Source: Kitasatospora aureofaciens (GTDB lineage Bacteria; Actinomycetota; Actinomycetes; Streptomycetales; Streptomycetaceae). From it: a stretch of 64,000 bases of DNA. Under the pieces are notes generated by a model. It was not told the origin of the DNA, made no database searches, and saw nothing but the letters and a program-made list of their open reading frames with translations. This document shows, one piece after another, positions 32,590 through 40,293 of this stretch (position 1 is the stretch's first letter; every line of letters starts with the position of its first letter). The stretch covers positions 124,001 to 188,000 of the forward strand of contig NZ_JPRF03000032.1 in assembly GCF_001188955.3 (NCBI RefSeq). The letters are read 5' to 3'. Both the position numbers and the translations under genes were made by a program.

Positions 32590-32796
32590 ATGGCTACCGG
32601 CACCGTGAAGTGGTTCAACAGCGAAAAGGGCTTCGGCTTCATCGAGCAGGACGGCGGCGGCCCGGACGTCTTCGCCCACTACTCGAACATCGTCGCCCAG
32701 GGCTTCCGTGAGCTCGTCGAGGGTCAGCGCGTCGAGTTCGACGTCACCCAGGGCCAGAAGGGCCCGCAGGGCGAGAACATCCAGGTCATCGCCTGA
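32590..32796 (+). CDS. Cold-shock protein (CspA/ScoF-like)
   Basis: This 68-residue single cold-shock domain binds single-stranded RNA and DNA and melts RNA structure. RNP1 reads KGFGFI (residues 14-19) and RNP2 VFAHYSNI (residues 28-35). The length is normal. The gene has a long structured 5' leader typical of cold-shock mRNAs, a very strong terminator at 32839-32877, and a DEAD-box helicase gene downstream, together suggesting a cold or RNA-structure response. Confidence 0.97.
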   Translation: MATGTVKWFNSEKGFGFIEQDGGGPDVFAHYSNIVAQGFRELVEGQRVEFDVTQGQKGPQGENIQVIA

Positions 32797-32838
32797 CGTC
32801 AGCTTCACGCTGATGCGCGATCCCCTGTGATCCCGTGA

Positions 32839-32877
32839 AGCGGGGGCCCGCACCGCTCGACGGTGCGGGCCCCCGCT
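32839..32877 (+). terminator. Terminator after cold-shock gene
   Basis: A perfect 17-bp stem, AGCGGGGGCCCGCACCG (32839-32855) with its complement (32861-32877), has a CTCGA loop. It lacks a T run, as is common in streptomycetes. Confidence 0.85.
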
Positions 32878-32966
32878 CATGCCGCCGTACGGCCGGGGCG
32901 GCGCACTCCCAGACGACGGCCGACCAGTCCGCGACCGCGGGCTGACGACCGACGGACGGAGACCCC

Positions 32967-34718
32967 GTGACCACCCCTGCCCGCACGCCCCGCGACCGCG
33001 GCGACCGCACCACCGACCGCACCGCGGACCGTTCCGCCGCCCGCTCGGGCGAGCAGGGCCGCACCGGCCGCCCGCGCCGCGGCGCGGACACCCCGGACCG
33101 CACCCGCAACAGCGGAGAGGGTGCCGACCGCGCCCCCCGCAAGCCGCGCAACCGCGCCGGCGCCACCAAGACCGGCCGCACCGCCGTCCCGGAGCCCGCC
33201 GACTTCACCGTCGTCGAGGGCACCCCGGCCCGGCCGCCGGCGGCCTCCTTCGCCGAGCTGGACCTGCCCAAGGCGATCCTCTCCGCGCTCACCCGCGAGG
33301 GCGTCACCGAGCCGTTCCCGATCCAGGCCGCCACCCTGCCCGACTCGATCGCCGGGCGCGACGTCCTCGGGCGCGGCCGTACCGGCTCCGGCAAGACCCT
33401 GGCCTTCGGCCTGCCGCTGCTCGCCCGCACCGCCGGTCGCCGCGCCGACTCCCGCCACCCGCTGGCGCTCGTCCTGGTGCCCACCCGCGAGCTCGCCCAG
33501 CAGGTCACCGAGGCGCTCACCCCGTACGCCACCGCCGTCAACCTGCGGATCACCACCGTCGTCGGCGGCATGGGCATCAGCCGGCAGGCCAACGCGGTGC
33601 GCCGCGGCACCGAGGTGCTGGTCGCCACCCCCGGCCGCCTGGACGACCTGATCGGGCGCGGTGACGTCAACCTGTCCGACGTCGCCATCACGGTCCTCGA
33701 CGAGGCCGACCAGATGGCCGACATGGGCTTCCTCCCGCAGGTCAGCAAGCTGCTGGAGCAGGTCGCCGAGGGCGGGCAGCGGATGCTGTTCTCCGCCACC
33801 CTGGACCGCAACGTCGACCGGCTGGTCAAGCGCTTCCTGACCGACCCGGTCACCCACTCGGTCGACCCCTCGGCCGGCGCGGTCACCACCATGGACCACC
33901 ACGTCCTGCAGCTGGAGCCCACCGACAAGGCCTCCGCCACCGCCCACATCGCCTCCCGCGACGGGCGCGTGATCATGTTCGTGCACACCAAGCACGGCGC
34001 CGACCGGCTCGCCAAGCAGCTGCGCGCCACCGGCGTGATGGCCGCCGCGCTGCACGGCGGCAAGTCCCAGCCGCAGCGCAACCGGGTCCTCGACCAGTTC
34101 CGCGACGGCGAGGTCACCGCGCTGATCGCCACCAACGTCGCCGCCCGCGGCATCCACATCGACGGCCTCGACCTGGTCGTCAACGTCGACCCGCCGATCG
34201 ACCACAAGGACTACCTGCACCGCGGCGGCCGCACCGCCCGGGCCGGCGAGTCCGGCACGGTCGTCACCCTCGTGCTGCCCGAGCAGCGCCGCGAGGTCAA
34301 CCGGCTGATGACGGTCGCCGGGATCCGCCCCACCGTGACCAGGATCCGCCCCGGCGACGCCGACCTGGCTCGGATCACCGGCGCCCGCACCCCCAGCGGC
34401 GTTCCGGTCGCACTGGCCGTCCCGGCCGCCGCCCAGCCCGCGGCCCAGGCCGCCTCCGCCGACGGCAAGGGCGCGGACGGCAAGTCGGGCAGCCCGCGCC
34501 GCCGCCCCGGCAAGCGCTCCGGACTGCCCACCGACGTCGACATGAACGGCAACCCGCGCCGCCCGCGCCCCAAGCAGCGCCTGGGCGCCGCCGGCCAGGG
34601 CGAGCGGCCGCAGGCCGCCGGGTTCATCGGGCGCTCCTCCGGCCGGGCCCGGCCGGGCAGCGGCTCCAAGTCCGGTGGCAACTACGGCACCGGGCGCCAG
34701 CGCCGCAAGTTCGACTGA
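32967..34718 (+). CDS. DEAD-box ATP-dependent RNA helicase
   Basis: This 583-residue RNA helicase has a disordered Arg/Asp-rich N-tail (residues 1-75), the Q motif region ITEPFPIQ-like VTEPFPIQAATLPDSI, Walker A GRTGSGKT (about residue 138), PTRELAQQ, TPGRLDD, DEAD in VLDEADQMADMGF, SAT in MLFSATLD, and the C-domain motifs ATNVAARGIHIDGL and HRGGRTARAG. A basic Gly/Arg/Lys tail follows. The protein unwinds RNA duplexes, probably in ribosome assembly or cold adaptation, given its place after the cold-shock gene. The start is GTG 32967. Confidence 0.95.
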   Translation: MTTPARTPRDRGDRTTDRTADRSAARSGEQGRTGRPRRGADTPDRTRNSGEGADRAPRKPRNRAGATKTGRTAVPEPADFTVVEGTPARPPAASFAELDLPKAILSALTREGVTEPFPIQAATLPDSIAGRDVLGRGRTGSGKTLAFGLPLLARTAGRRADSRHPLALVLVPTRELAQQVTEALTPYATAVNLRITTVVGGMGISRQANAVRRGTEVLVATPGRLDDLIGRGDVNLSDVAITVLDEADQMADMGFLPQVSKLLEQVAEGGQRMLFSATLDRNVDRLVKRFLTDPVTHSVDPSAGAVTTMDHHVLQLEPTDKASATAHIASRDGRVIMFVHTKHGADRLAKQLRATGVMAAALHGGKSQPQRNRVLDQFRDGEVTALIATNVAARGIHIDGLDLVVNVDPPIDHKDYLHRGGRTARAGESGTVVTLVLPEQRREVNRLMTVAGIRPTVTRIRPGDADLARITGARTPSGVPVALAVPAAAQPAAQAASADGKGADGKSGSPRRRPGKRSGLPTDVDMNGNPRRPRPKQRLGAAGQGERPQAAGFIGRSSGRARPGSGSKSGGNYGTGRQRRKFD

Positions 34719-34744
34719 CGGTCGTCCCCGGACCGAATCCTGCC

Positions 34745-34792
34745 GAACGGGCTCCGCGTCTTCCCCGCCACGGGGGAGCACGGGGCCCGTTC
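34745..34792 (+). terminator. Weak terminator after helicase gene
   Basis: An inverted repeat GAACGGGC (34745-34752) / GCCCGTTC (34785-34792) encloses a nested CCCCG/CGGGG pair. CGCGTTTT follows. It is less regular than the others in the window but well placed. Confidence 0.5.
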
Positions 34793-34870
34793 CGCGTTTT
34801 CCGGGCAGGCTCGCCCCGGCCGGGGCCGGCAGCTGAGATGAACCCGTCGCAGTTCGCCTTGAACCAACGC

Positions 34871-34949
34871 TTGACGGAGGACCGTCCAGCCCGGATTCTT
34901 TTACCCGGCCCGCACATCTGTCGCACAGTCACCACGGTTGTGCAGATGT
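34871..34949 (+). promoter_or_regulatory. Lectin promoter and leader hairpin
   Basis: TTGACG (34871-34876) and GATTCT (34894-34899) are 17 bases apart and give a good promoter. The leader just downstream contains ACATCTG (34914-34920) with GCACA (34923-34927), mirrored by TGTGC (34939-34943) and CAGATGT (34943-34949), forming a bulged hairpin. It may protect the mRNA or bind a regulator. A GGAAGGA ribosome-binding site follows. Confidence 0.5.
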
Positions 34950-34992
34950 TGAGTTGACGTGATTCGCCGACCCCGGAAGGACCACCGTCCCG

Positions 34993-35706
34993 ATGCGCCG
35001 AACCTCCGCCCTGCTGTCCACCGCCCTGCTCGCGGGGGCCGCCGCCCTGGCCGCACCGGCCACCGCCGCCCAGGCCGCGCCCGCCTGCAGCGCCTTCGTC
35101 GCGGGCTGGAGCGCCGTCGGCAGCTGCAGTGGCCTCGACCCGATGCAGACCTGGTCCGTGGGCGCCACCTGTTACTACTGGAACTCCACCCACACCGTGC
35201 AGTTCAGCCGGCCCGCCATCGGCGGCGTGGCCGTCGGCGACGGCAGCCTCTCCGCGGCCTGCGGCGTCGGCGACAGCGTGATGTTCCCGCACATCATCAT
35301 GGGCGCCACCCCGCCGGCCGGCCCCACCGGCCAGATCACCGGCTACGTCGGCAAGTGCGTGGACGTGCGGGGCGCCAACCTCGGCAACGGCACCCCCGTC
35401 CAGATCTACGACTGCAACGGCACGATCGCGCAGAAGTGGCGGACAGGCGTCGACGGCACCGTCCGCGCCCTCGGCAAGTGCATGGACGTCTCGGGCGGCG
35501 GCACCGCCAACCACACCATGGTCCAGCTCTACGACTGCAACGGCACCGGCGCCCAGCAGTGGCAGTACCGCGCCGACGGCTCGCTGCTCAACCCGCAGTC
35601 CGGCCGCTGCCTGGACGACCTCGGCTTCTCCACCGCGAACGGCAACCAGCTCGGCATCTGGGACTGCAACGGCGCCGCCAACCAGAAGTGGAACCTGCCC
35701 ACCTGA
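34993..35706 (+). CDS. Secreted ricin-type beta-trefoil lectin
   Basis: This 237-residue secreted protein has a signal peptide at residues 1-35 (basic MRR, hydrophobic ALLAGAAALAA, cleavage after AQA). A Cys-rich N-domain of about 70 residues is followed by a CBM13/ricin beta-trefoil with three repeats, marked by CVDVRGANLGNGTPVQIYDC and the QKW, QQW and QKW motifs. It should bind cell-wall or plant polysaccharides. No catalytic domain is attached. Its C-terminal 80 bases reappear in decayed form at 37758-37840. Confidence 0.93.
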   Translation: MRRTSALLSTALLAGAAALAAPATAAQAAPACSAFVAGWSAVGSCSGLDPMQTWSVGATCYYWNSTHTVQFSRPAIGGVAVGDGSLSAACGVGDSVMFPHIIMGATPPAGPTGQITGYVGKCVDVRGANLGNGTPVQIYDCNGTIAQKWRTGVDGTVRALGKCMDVSGGGTANHTMVQLYDCNGTGAQQWQYRADGSLLNPQSGRCLDDLGFSTANGNQLGIWDCNGAANQKWNLPT

Positions 35707-35725
35707 TTTCTGGCCAATTCTGCTC

Positions 35726-35758
35726 CGCCGCCCGGTTGTTCGCGCCGGGCGGCGGGCC
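35726..35758. terminator. Bidirectional terminator, lectin / XRE
   Basis: A 10-bp stem, CGCCGCCCGG (35726-35735) with CCGGGCGGCG (35745-35754), is followed by GGCCTTT on the plus strand. It lies between the convergent lectin and XRE genes. Confidence 0.75.
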
Positions 35759-35770
35759 TTTGTCCGATGG

Positions 35771-36619
35771 CTACACCGTGACGGGCATGGGAGCCAGTCG
35801 GCGCAACCGCTCCGCCGTCTCCGCGTCACGCGGCGACATCACGATCAGCTGCAGCCCCTCCGCCGCCAGCAGCACGTGCTGGTCGATCCGCAACACGCCC
35901 AACTCCTCGTGCCGGAGCACCTTCTCGGCCCCCGAGCGCTCCGCGACCTGGTGCTCGTCCAGCCAGCGGTCCGCCTCCGGGTGCTCGCCCCGCACGTGCT
36001 GGATCATCCGGCCCAGGTGCCGGCCCACCGCCGTCGCCTCCCCGCCGCGCTCCGCGTACGCCGCCCGCAGCTGGGCCAGGAAACGGCGGGCGTGCTGCTC
36101 CCAGTGCTCCACCCGCCGGCGGTGCACCGCGTTGCCGAACACCACCCAGGCCAGGTTGCACTCCTGCGGCGGTCGACCGGACAGCTCGAACAGCGCGTCC
36201 GCGCCCGGATTCCAGGCCCGCAGGTCCCAGTTGGCGTCCATCACCCAGGCCGGCGCCGGCCACTGGGCGTGCATCAGCCGCAGCAGCGACGCCGGCACCT
36301 CCGCGGGCGCGCCCACCTCCCCGTCCAGCGGATGGCTGCCCGCCAGCCGGAACAGGTACGCCGTCTCCGCCCGGTCCAGCCGCAGCGTCCGGGCCAGGCT
36401 CGCCAGCACCTCCGGCGAGGGATGGATGTCCCGCCCCTGCTCCAGCCACGTGTACCAGGTCACCCCCACCCCGGCCAGCAGCGCCAGCTCCTCTCGCCGC
36501 AGCCCCGGCGTCCGCCGCCGGCCCCCCGGCGCCAGCCCCACCTCCTGCGGCGTCAACCGGGCCCGGCGGCTGCGCAGGAAGCCCGACAGCTCGGTGCGGC
36601 GCTCCTCCGACTCGGCCAT
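35771..36619 (-). CDS. XRE-family regulator with MmyB-like ligand domain
   Basis: This 282-residue regulator has an N-terminal helix-turn-helix (LRREELALLAGVGVTWYTWL, about residues 42-61) and the MmyB-like ligand domain with WVMDANWDLRAWNPGADALF and LAWVVFGNAVHRRRVEHWEQ. It is divergent from the SMP-30-like secreted protein at 36733 and likely controls it. An inverted repeat CTGGT...ACCAG centred on TCGA lies in the shared promoter. It is a paralogue of the regulator at 407-1267, which is likewise divergent from a metabolic gene. Confidence 0.92.
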   Translation of the reverse strand: MAESEERRTELSGFLRSRRARLTPQEVGLAPGGRRRTPGLRREELALLAGVGVTWYTWLEQGRDIHPSPEVLASLARTLRLDRAETAYLFRLAGSHPLDGEVGAPAEVPASLLRLMHAQWPAPAWVMDANWDLRAWNPGADALFELSGRPPQECNLAWVVFGNAVHRRRVEHWEQHARRFLAQLRAAYAERGGEATAVGRHLGRMIQHVRGEHPEADRWLDEHQVAERSGAEKVLRHEELGVLRIDQHVLLAAEGLQLIVMSPRDAETAERLRRLAPMPVTV

Positions 36620-36633
36620 GTCCCCCGTCCTTC

Positions 36634-36652
36634 CTGGTGGTCGAACTACCAG
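36634..36652. promoter_or_regulatory. Inverted repeat in XRE / SMP-30 promoter
   Basis: CTGGT (36634-36638) and ACCAG (36648-36652) flank a TCGA centre in the divergent promoter region. Position and symmetry make it a candidate operator for the XRE regulator. Confidence 0.4.
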
Positions 36653-36732
36653 TATCCCCACGCACTGCCGCGGCCCCGGCCCGAGCGGCAGGCTTGATCG
36701 CGACAGCGCAAGCCAGCTCCGAAGGATCCATG

Positions 36733-37743
36733 ATGAACCGTCAGAATCCAGCCATCCGCCGCACTGTGGTCGCGATCGCGGCCGCCGCCCTGCTCGGCAC
36801 CGCCGGTACGCTACCCGCCGCCGCGGCCGCCCACCGCCCGACCCCGGCCGTGATCGTCGGCCACGCCCCCACCCTGGTCCCCGAGGCGGGCGTCTGGGAC
36901 GCCTCCCACCACCGCTTCCTGCTCGGCTCGCTGCGCCACGGCACCGTCTCCGCCGTCGCCCTCGACGGCAGCGTCCGCACCCTGGTGCAGGACCCCGCGC
37001 TGACCGAGATCGCCGGTCTGCGGATCGACCCCGTCCACCGCCGCGTGCTGGTCACCGACCTCGACAACGGCATCGGCGAGCGCAGCACCGCCGCGACGCT
37101 GGGGAAGATCGCCGGGATCGGGGCGTACGACCTGGACACCGGCCGCCGCCTCTTCTACACCGACCTCGCCACCGTCGCCGGCGACGGCGGCAGCCACCTC
37201 GCCAACGACATCGCCGTCGCCCCCGACGGCACCGCCTACGTCACCGACTCCTTCGCCCCCGTCGTCTACCGGGTGACGCCGGACGGGACCGCCTCCGTCC
37301 TGCTGCGCGACCCGCGCCTGACCCCCGCCCCCGGAACGTACGGCCTCAACGGCATCGTCTACCGGGAGGGCCACCTGATCCTCGGCAAGTGGGACGACGG
37401 CACCCTGTGGCGGGTCCCGTTGGGGAACCCGGCCGCCCTGCGACGCGTCGAGGTGGCCGGTGGCGCGTCCCTGCTCCACCTGGACGGCCTGCTCGGCCGC
37501 CCGGACGGCACCATCGCCGGCGTCACCAACGCCCTCTTCGGGGCCGGCCGCGATGCCGAGCTCGAACTGCGCTCCGACGACCACTGGCGCACCGCCCGGC
37601 TCACCGCCGTCCACCCCTCCCCGGACACCACCCCCACGGCCCCCGTCGCCGGGCCGGCCGGCAGCCTCTACCTGCTCTCCGGCGGCCTCGCCGCCGCCGC
37701 CTCGGGCCACCCGACGGACGCCTTCACCCTGCGCCGGATCTGA
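36733..37743 (+). CDS. Secreted SMP-30/gluconolactonase-like beta-propeller
   Basis: This 336-residue exported protein has a signal peptide of about 33 residues (RRTVVAIAAAALLGTAGTLP, then AAAAA). The mature part has propeller-type repeats: LLGSLRHGTVSAVALDGSVR, GLRIDPVHRRVLVTDLDNG, LANDIAVAPDGTAYVTDSFA and GLNGIVYREGHLILGKWDDG. These resemble SMP-30/gluconolactonase or NHL folds that bind a divalent metal. ATG 36733 is used as the AAGGA ribosome-binding site is six bases away, whereas ATG 36730 is too close. The enzyme activity is unproven. Confidence 0.82.
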   Translation: MNRQNPAIRRTVVAIAAAALLGTAGTLPAAAAAHRPTPAVIVGHAPTLVPEAGVWDASHHRFLLGSLRHGTVSAVALDGSVRTLVQDPALTEIAGLRIDPVHRRVLVTDLDNGIGERSTAATLGKIAGIGAYDLDTGRRLFYTDLATVAGDGGSHLANDIAVAPDGTAYVTDSFAPVVYRVTPDGTASVLLRDPRLTPAPGTYGLNGIVYREGHLILGKWDDGTLWRVPLGNPAALRRVEVAGGASLLHLDGLLGRPDGTIAGVTNALFGAGRDAELELRSDDHWRTARLTAVHPSPDTTPTAPVAGPAGSLYLLSGGLAAAASGHPTDAFTLRRI

Positions 37744-37757
37744 GCGGCTCCGGCCCG

Positions 37758-37840
37758 GGCTACTCCACCGCCAACGGCAACCATCCGGGTGTCCGGGACC
37801 GCGACCGCGCCGCCAGACAGAAGTGGAACCCCCGCCTGAT
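37758..37840 (+). pseudogene. Decayed copy of lectin C-terminus
   Basis: Starting 15 bases after the SMP-30 stop, the frame GYSTANGNHPGVRDRDRAAR...QKWNPRL mirrors the lectin's GFSTANGNQLGIWDCNGAAN...QKWNLPT at 35626-35703. The bases also align over roughly 83 positions. Both conserved cysteine-linked residues are lost (DC to DR). It is a broken duplicate of the last ricin repeat, with no start codon. Confidence 0.75.
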
Positions 37841-37963
37841 CCCAACCGGCCGGCACCTTCACCTGGCGTTGGTCCGATCCATCCGGCGTGCGCGGCCCCG
37901 GCCGCGCGCCGTCGACGCCTCCGCGTGCCGCGCTCCCGGGAAGCCGGATCCTCGCCTCGCCAT

Positions 37964-37999
37964 TGTTGGTGACATACAATTCCATGTACATCACCAACA
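37964..37999 (+). promoter_or_regulatory. vapBC promoter and operator
   Basis: TGTTGGTGA (37964-37972) and its exact complement TCACCAACA (37991-37999) flank a core that includes TACAAT (37975-37980), a good -10. GGAGG at 38009-38013 precedes the vapB ATG. The layout fits autorepression by the VapB-VapC complex. Confidence 0.65.
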
Positions 38000-38019
38000 T
38001 CGGTCGACGGAGGTGCTGG

Positions 38020-38241
38020 ATGTCCGTGACACAGATCGACATCGATGAAGAGGCGCTGGAGCGGGCGATGGCCCTCGCAGGCGTGCGGACCAAGAAGGAA
38101 GCCGTCAACCTCGCGCTGCGCTTCTATGCGGAGCAGCAGGAACGGGCCGCCCGCATCAGTAGGCATTTCGAGCGCGCCCGGCATTGGGGCGCAGTCGAGG
38201 ACGCCGAGCGGCTGCACCGAGCCGAGAAGGACACCCGGTGA
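38020..38241 (+). CDS. vapB: VapB-family antitoxin
   Basis: This 73-residue type II antitoxin has the ribbon-helix-helix style start TQIDIDEEALERAMALAGVR and then TKKEAVNLALRFYAEQQE, typical of VapB (DUF2191-type) proteins in actinobacteria. The basic C-terminus should neutralise the toxin. ATG 38020 has GGAGG six bases upstream. Its stop overlaps the toxin GTG start (GTGA), so synthesis is coupled. A strong inverted repeat lies over the promoter. Confidence 0.93.
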   Translation: MSVTQIDIDEEALERAMALAGVRTKKEAVNLALRFYAEQQERAARISRHFERARHWGAVEDAERLHRAEKDTR

Positions 38242-38648
38242 TCTATCTGCTCGACACCTCCGCGCTGGTCCGGCTGCTGCGCGAGCCGAAGCTTCAGGCG
38301 GCCTGGTACGACGCGATCGACGCGGAGTCGATCGCGTCGTGCTATCCGCAGCGTGCCGAGTTTCTCTACAGCGCGCGCGACGGCCGGGAGTACGACGAGA
38401 TCTCCGAGATGTTCGCCGACCTCTACCCGGACGTCTCAGTGCCCAAGAACGCAGGGCGCTGGATCGACACGGTGCAACGGCGGATGGCGCTCGCCGGGCA
38501 ACATCGCAGTGCTTCCGCAGTTGACCTCATGATCGCGGCGACTGCTGCGCACCACGGACTCACGGTCCTCCACGACGATGCGGACTACCGCACCGTGGCG
38601 CGTTGTGCCCCGGATCTCAGTGAGCACAGCATCCTGGACTGCGCCTGA
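38238..38648 (+). CDS. vapC: VapC-family PIN-domain toxin
   Basis: This 136-residue PIN ribonuclease has the acidic active-site residues in IYLLDTSALVRLL (Asp near residue 6), a central Glu in the YPQRAEFLYS helix, SAVDLMIAATAAHHG and LHDDADYRTVA. It likely cuts a tRNA or rRNA when free of VapB. GTG 38238 overlaps the antitoxin stop. The gene converges on the sulfur operon end with a shared terminator hairpin. Confidence 0.93.
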   Translation: MIYLLDTSALVRLLREPKLQAAWYDAIDAESIASCYPQRAEFLYSARDGREYDEISEMFADLYPDVSVPKNAGRWIDTVQRRMALAGQHRSASAVDLMIAATAAHHGLTVLHDDADYRTVARCAPDLSEHSILDCA

Positions 38649-38667
38649 GGCTCGTGACCCTCAGGCG
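38642..38667. terminator. Bidirectional terminator, vapC / chelatase
   Basis: CGCCTGAGG (38642-38650) pairs with CCTCAGGCG (38659-38667) across an eight-base loop. The stem overlaps the stop codons of both convergent genes. Confidence 0.6.
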
Positions 38668-39389
38668 GTAAGGGCAGGAACCACGGGAGCCGTCAGGCGT
38701 GCCCGGTCGTAGCGTTGCAGCAGCAGGGCCGCCAGTTCGGGGGCGGGGCCGAGGGGGTCGGCCACGGTGTCCGCGTCGGTCGAGGCCGCTGCGATGCGGT
38801 CCGGCAGCAGGCCCGGGGCGAGCAGGTAGGGGGCCACGGCGGTGTGGGTGGCGCCGGCGGCGCGCAGGGCGGCGAGGGCGTCCGGGACGCGTGGGCCGGC
38901 GGCGGAAGCGTAGGCGACCTCGGCGGCGGCCCAGCCGCGGGTGCGGCGCCACTCGGCGGCGACGGCGCGGGTGGCGGCGTCGGCGGCCGGGTCGGAGGAG
39001 CCGGCCGCGGCCAGCACCACGCCGGTGCGGGAACGCACTGCCGCCGAGCCGACGTCGAGTCCGGCCTCGGCCAGGCGGCGGTCCAGGGCCGCGAGCAGCA
39101 GCGGGGAAGGCCCCAGGACATCGGCGAGGGGCAGCGAGGAGCCCGCGGCGCGCAGGGCGGCGGGGATGTCGTGCTTGGCGTGGAAGGCCCGGTTCAGCAG
39201 CAGCGGGACGGCCACCGCGTCCGCCAGCCGGCCGACCACCTGGGGGATCCGCGGGGCGCAGTGGTCCAGGTAGGCGGTGGCTACCTCCAGGGCGGGCCGC
39301 TGGGCCCGCACCTGCCCGACCAGGGCGGCGACGGTCGCGGCGTGCCGCGGGTCGCGGCTGCCGTGGGCGATGAGCAGCAGGGCGGGCAT
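38661..39389 (-). CDS. Sirohydrochlorin chelatase (CbiX/SirB-like)
   Basis: This 242-residue chelatase of the CbiX type has two half-domains. The first contains LLLIAHGSRDPRHAATVAAL with the metal-ligand His, and NRAFHAKHDIPAAL with the second His. The second half is LAAAGSSDPAADAATRAVAA. It inserts Fe into sirohydrochlorin to give siroheme, which the sulfite reductase of this operon needs. It lies ten bases after the permease gene and is the last gene of the sulfur operon. Confidence 0.9.
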   Translation of the reverse strand: MPALLLIAHGSRDPRHAATVAALVGQVRAQRPALEVATAYLDHCAPRIPQVVGRLADAVAVPLLLNRAFHAKHDIPAALRAAGSSLPLADVLGPSPLLLAALDRRLAEAGLDVGSAAVRSRTGVVLAAAGSSDPAADAATRAVAAEWRRTRGWAAAEVAYASAAGPRVPDALAALRAAGATHTAVAPYLLAPGLLPDRIAAASTDADTVADPLGPAPELAALLLQRYDRARLTAPVVPALTA

Positions 39390-39399
39390 CAGCGGGGCC

Positions 39400-40293
39400 T
39401 CACTTGGTGGAGGCCAGCAGGCCGCGGTCGCGCAGCACCCGGCGCTCGACCGGGGTGAACACCAGCAGCTCGATGGCGATGCCGACGAACAGGATGAGGA
39501 CGATGCCGAGCAGCACTCCGGACATGTCGGAGAACTCGCGCTGGTCCTCCAGGAACCGGCCGAGGCCCCGGCCGAGGTCGGGGGAGGAGGCGACGAGTTC
39601 CGCCGCCATCAGCGAGCGCCAGGAGAACGCCCAGCCCTGCTTGAGTCCGGCCAGGTAACCGGGCAGCGCGGCGGGGATGAGCACGTGTCGGGCCCCGGTC
39701 AGCCCGGTGGCGCCGAGGGTGCGTCCGGCCCGCAGGAACAGCGGCGGCACCTGGTCGATGCCGGCCACCAGGCCGTTGGCGATGGAGGGGACGGCGCCCA
39801 GCAGGATCACCGCGTACATCATCGAGTCGTTGATGCCGAGCCAGATGACGGCGGCCGGCACCCAGGCGACCGAGGGCAGCGACTGCAGGCCCTGGAGCAC
39901 CGGGCCGATGGCGGTGCGCACCGGCCCGACCCGGGCGACGACCAGGCCGATCGGGGTGCCGATGACGACGGCGAGCAGGAAGCCGGACAGGCCGCGCCAC
40001 ACGCTGGTCCAGATGATCGAGAACAGCGTGCCCTGGTACCAGAGGTCCTGGAGGGAGCGCCAGACGTCGGCGGGGCTGGGCAGCTTGTACGAGGAGGTGA
40101 GGTGGAGGCTGTACGCGCCCTGCCACAGCGCCAGCACCACCAGCACGCCGATCAGCGGCGGCAGCGCCTTGGTCCGCAGCACCTCGCCGAGCGAGCTGCG
40201 CTGGGCGGCGACGGAGTCGAGGGCGTCCAGGCCCGCACCGACCTCGGCGGTGTCGCCGTCGTTCCTGGCGGGGGCGGTGTCAGTGCTGGACAT
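39400..40293 (-). CDS. ABC transporter permease, sulfonate/taurine type
   Basis: This 297-residue inner-membrane permease of the SsuC/TauC/NrtB class has about six helices: LPPLIGVLVVLALWQGAYSL, GFLLAVVIGTPIGLVVA, the EAA-like SVAWVPAAVIWLGINDSMMY, and IPAALPGYLAGLKQGWAFSW. It starts 14 bases inside the end of the ATPase gene (ATG 40293). In this cluster it should import alkanesulfonates, sulfate esters or sulfate. Confidence 0.9.
   Translation of the reverse strand: MSSTDTAPARNDGDTAEVGAGLDALDSVAAQRSSLGEVLRTKALPPLIGVLVVLALWQGAYSLHLTSSYKLPSPADVWRSLQDLWYQGTLFSIIWTSVWRGLSGFLLAVVIGTPIGLVVARVGPVRTAIGPVLQGLQSLPSVAWVPAAVIWLGINDSMMYAVILLGAVPSIANGLVAGIDQVPPLFLRAGRTLGATGLTGARHVLIPAALPGYLAGLKQGWAFSWRSLMAAELVASSPDLGRGLGRFLEDQREFSDMSGVLLGIVLILFVGIAIELLVFTPVERRVLRDRGLLASTK

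Noticed and set aside
34959..38048. A frame of 1029 codons across lectin, regulator and SMP-30 genes
   Set aside because: It is an artefact of GC-rich DNA. Its composition is Arg/Pro-rich noise except for the short lectin-like end, which is reported separately.
38699..39458. Plus-strand frames opposite the chelatase
   Set aside because: They are shadows of a recognised enzyme with biased Arg/Gly composition.
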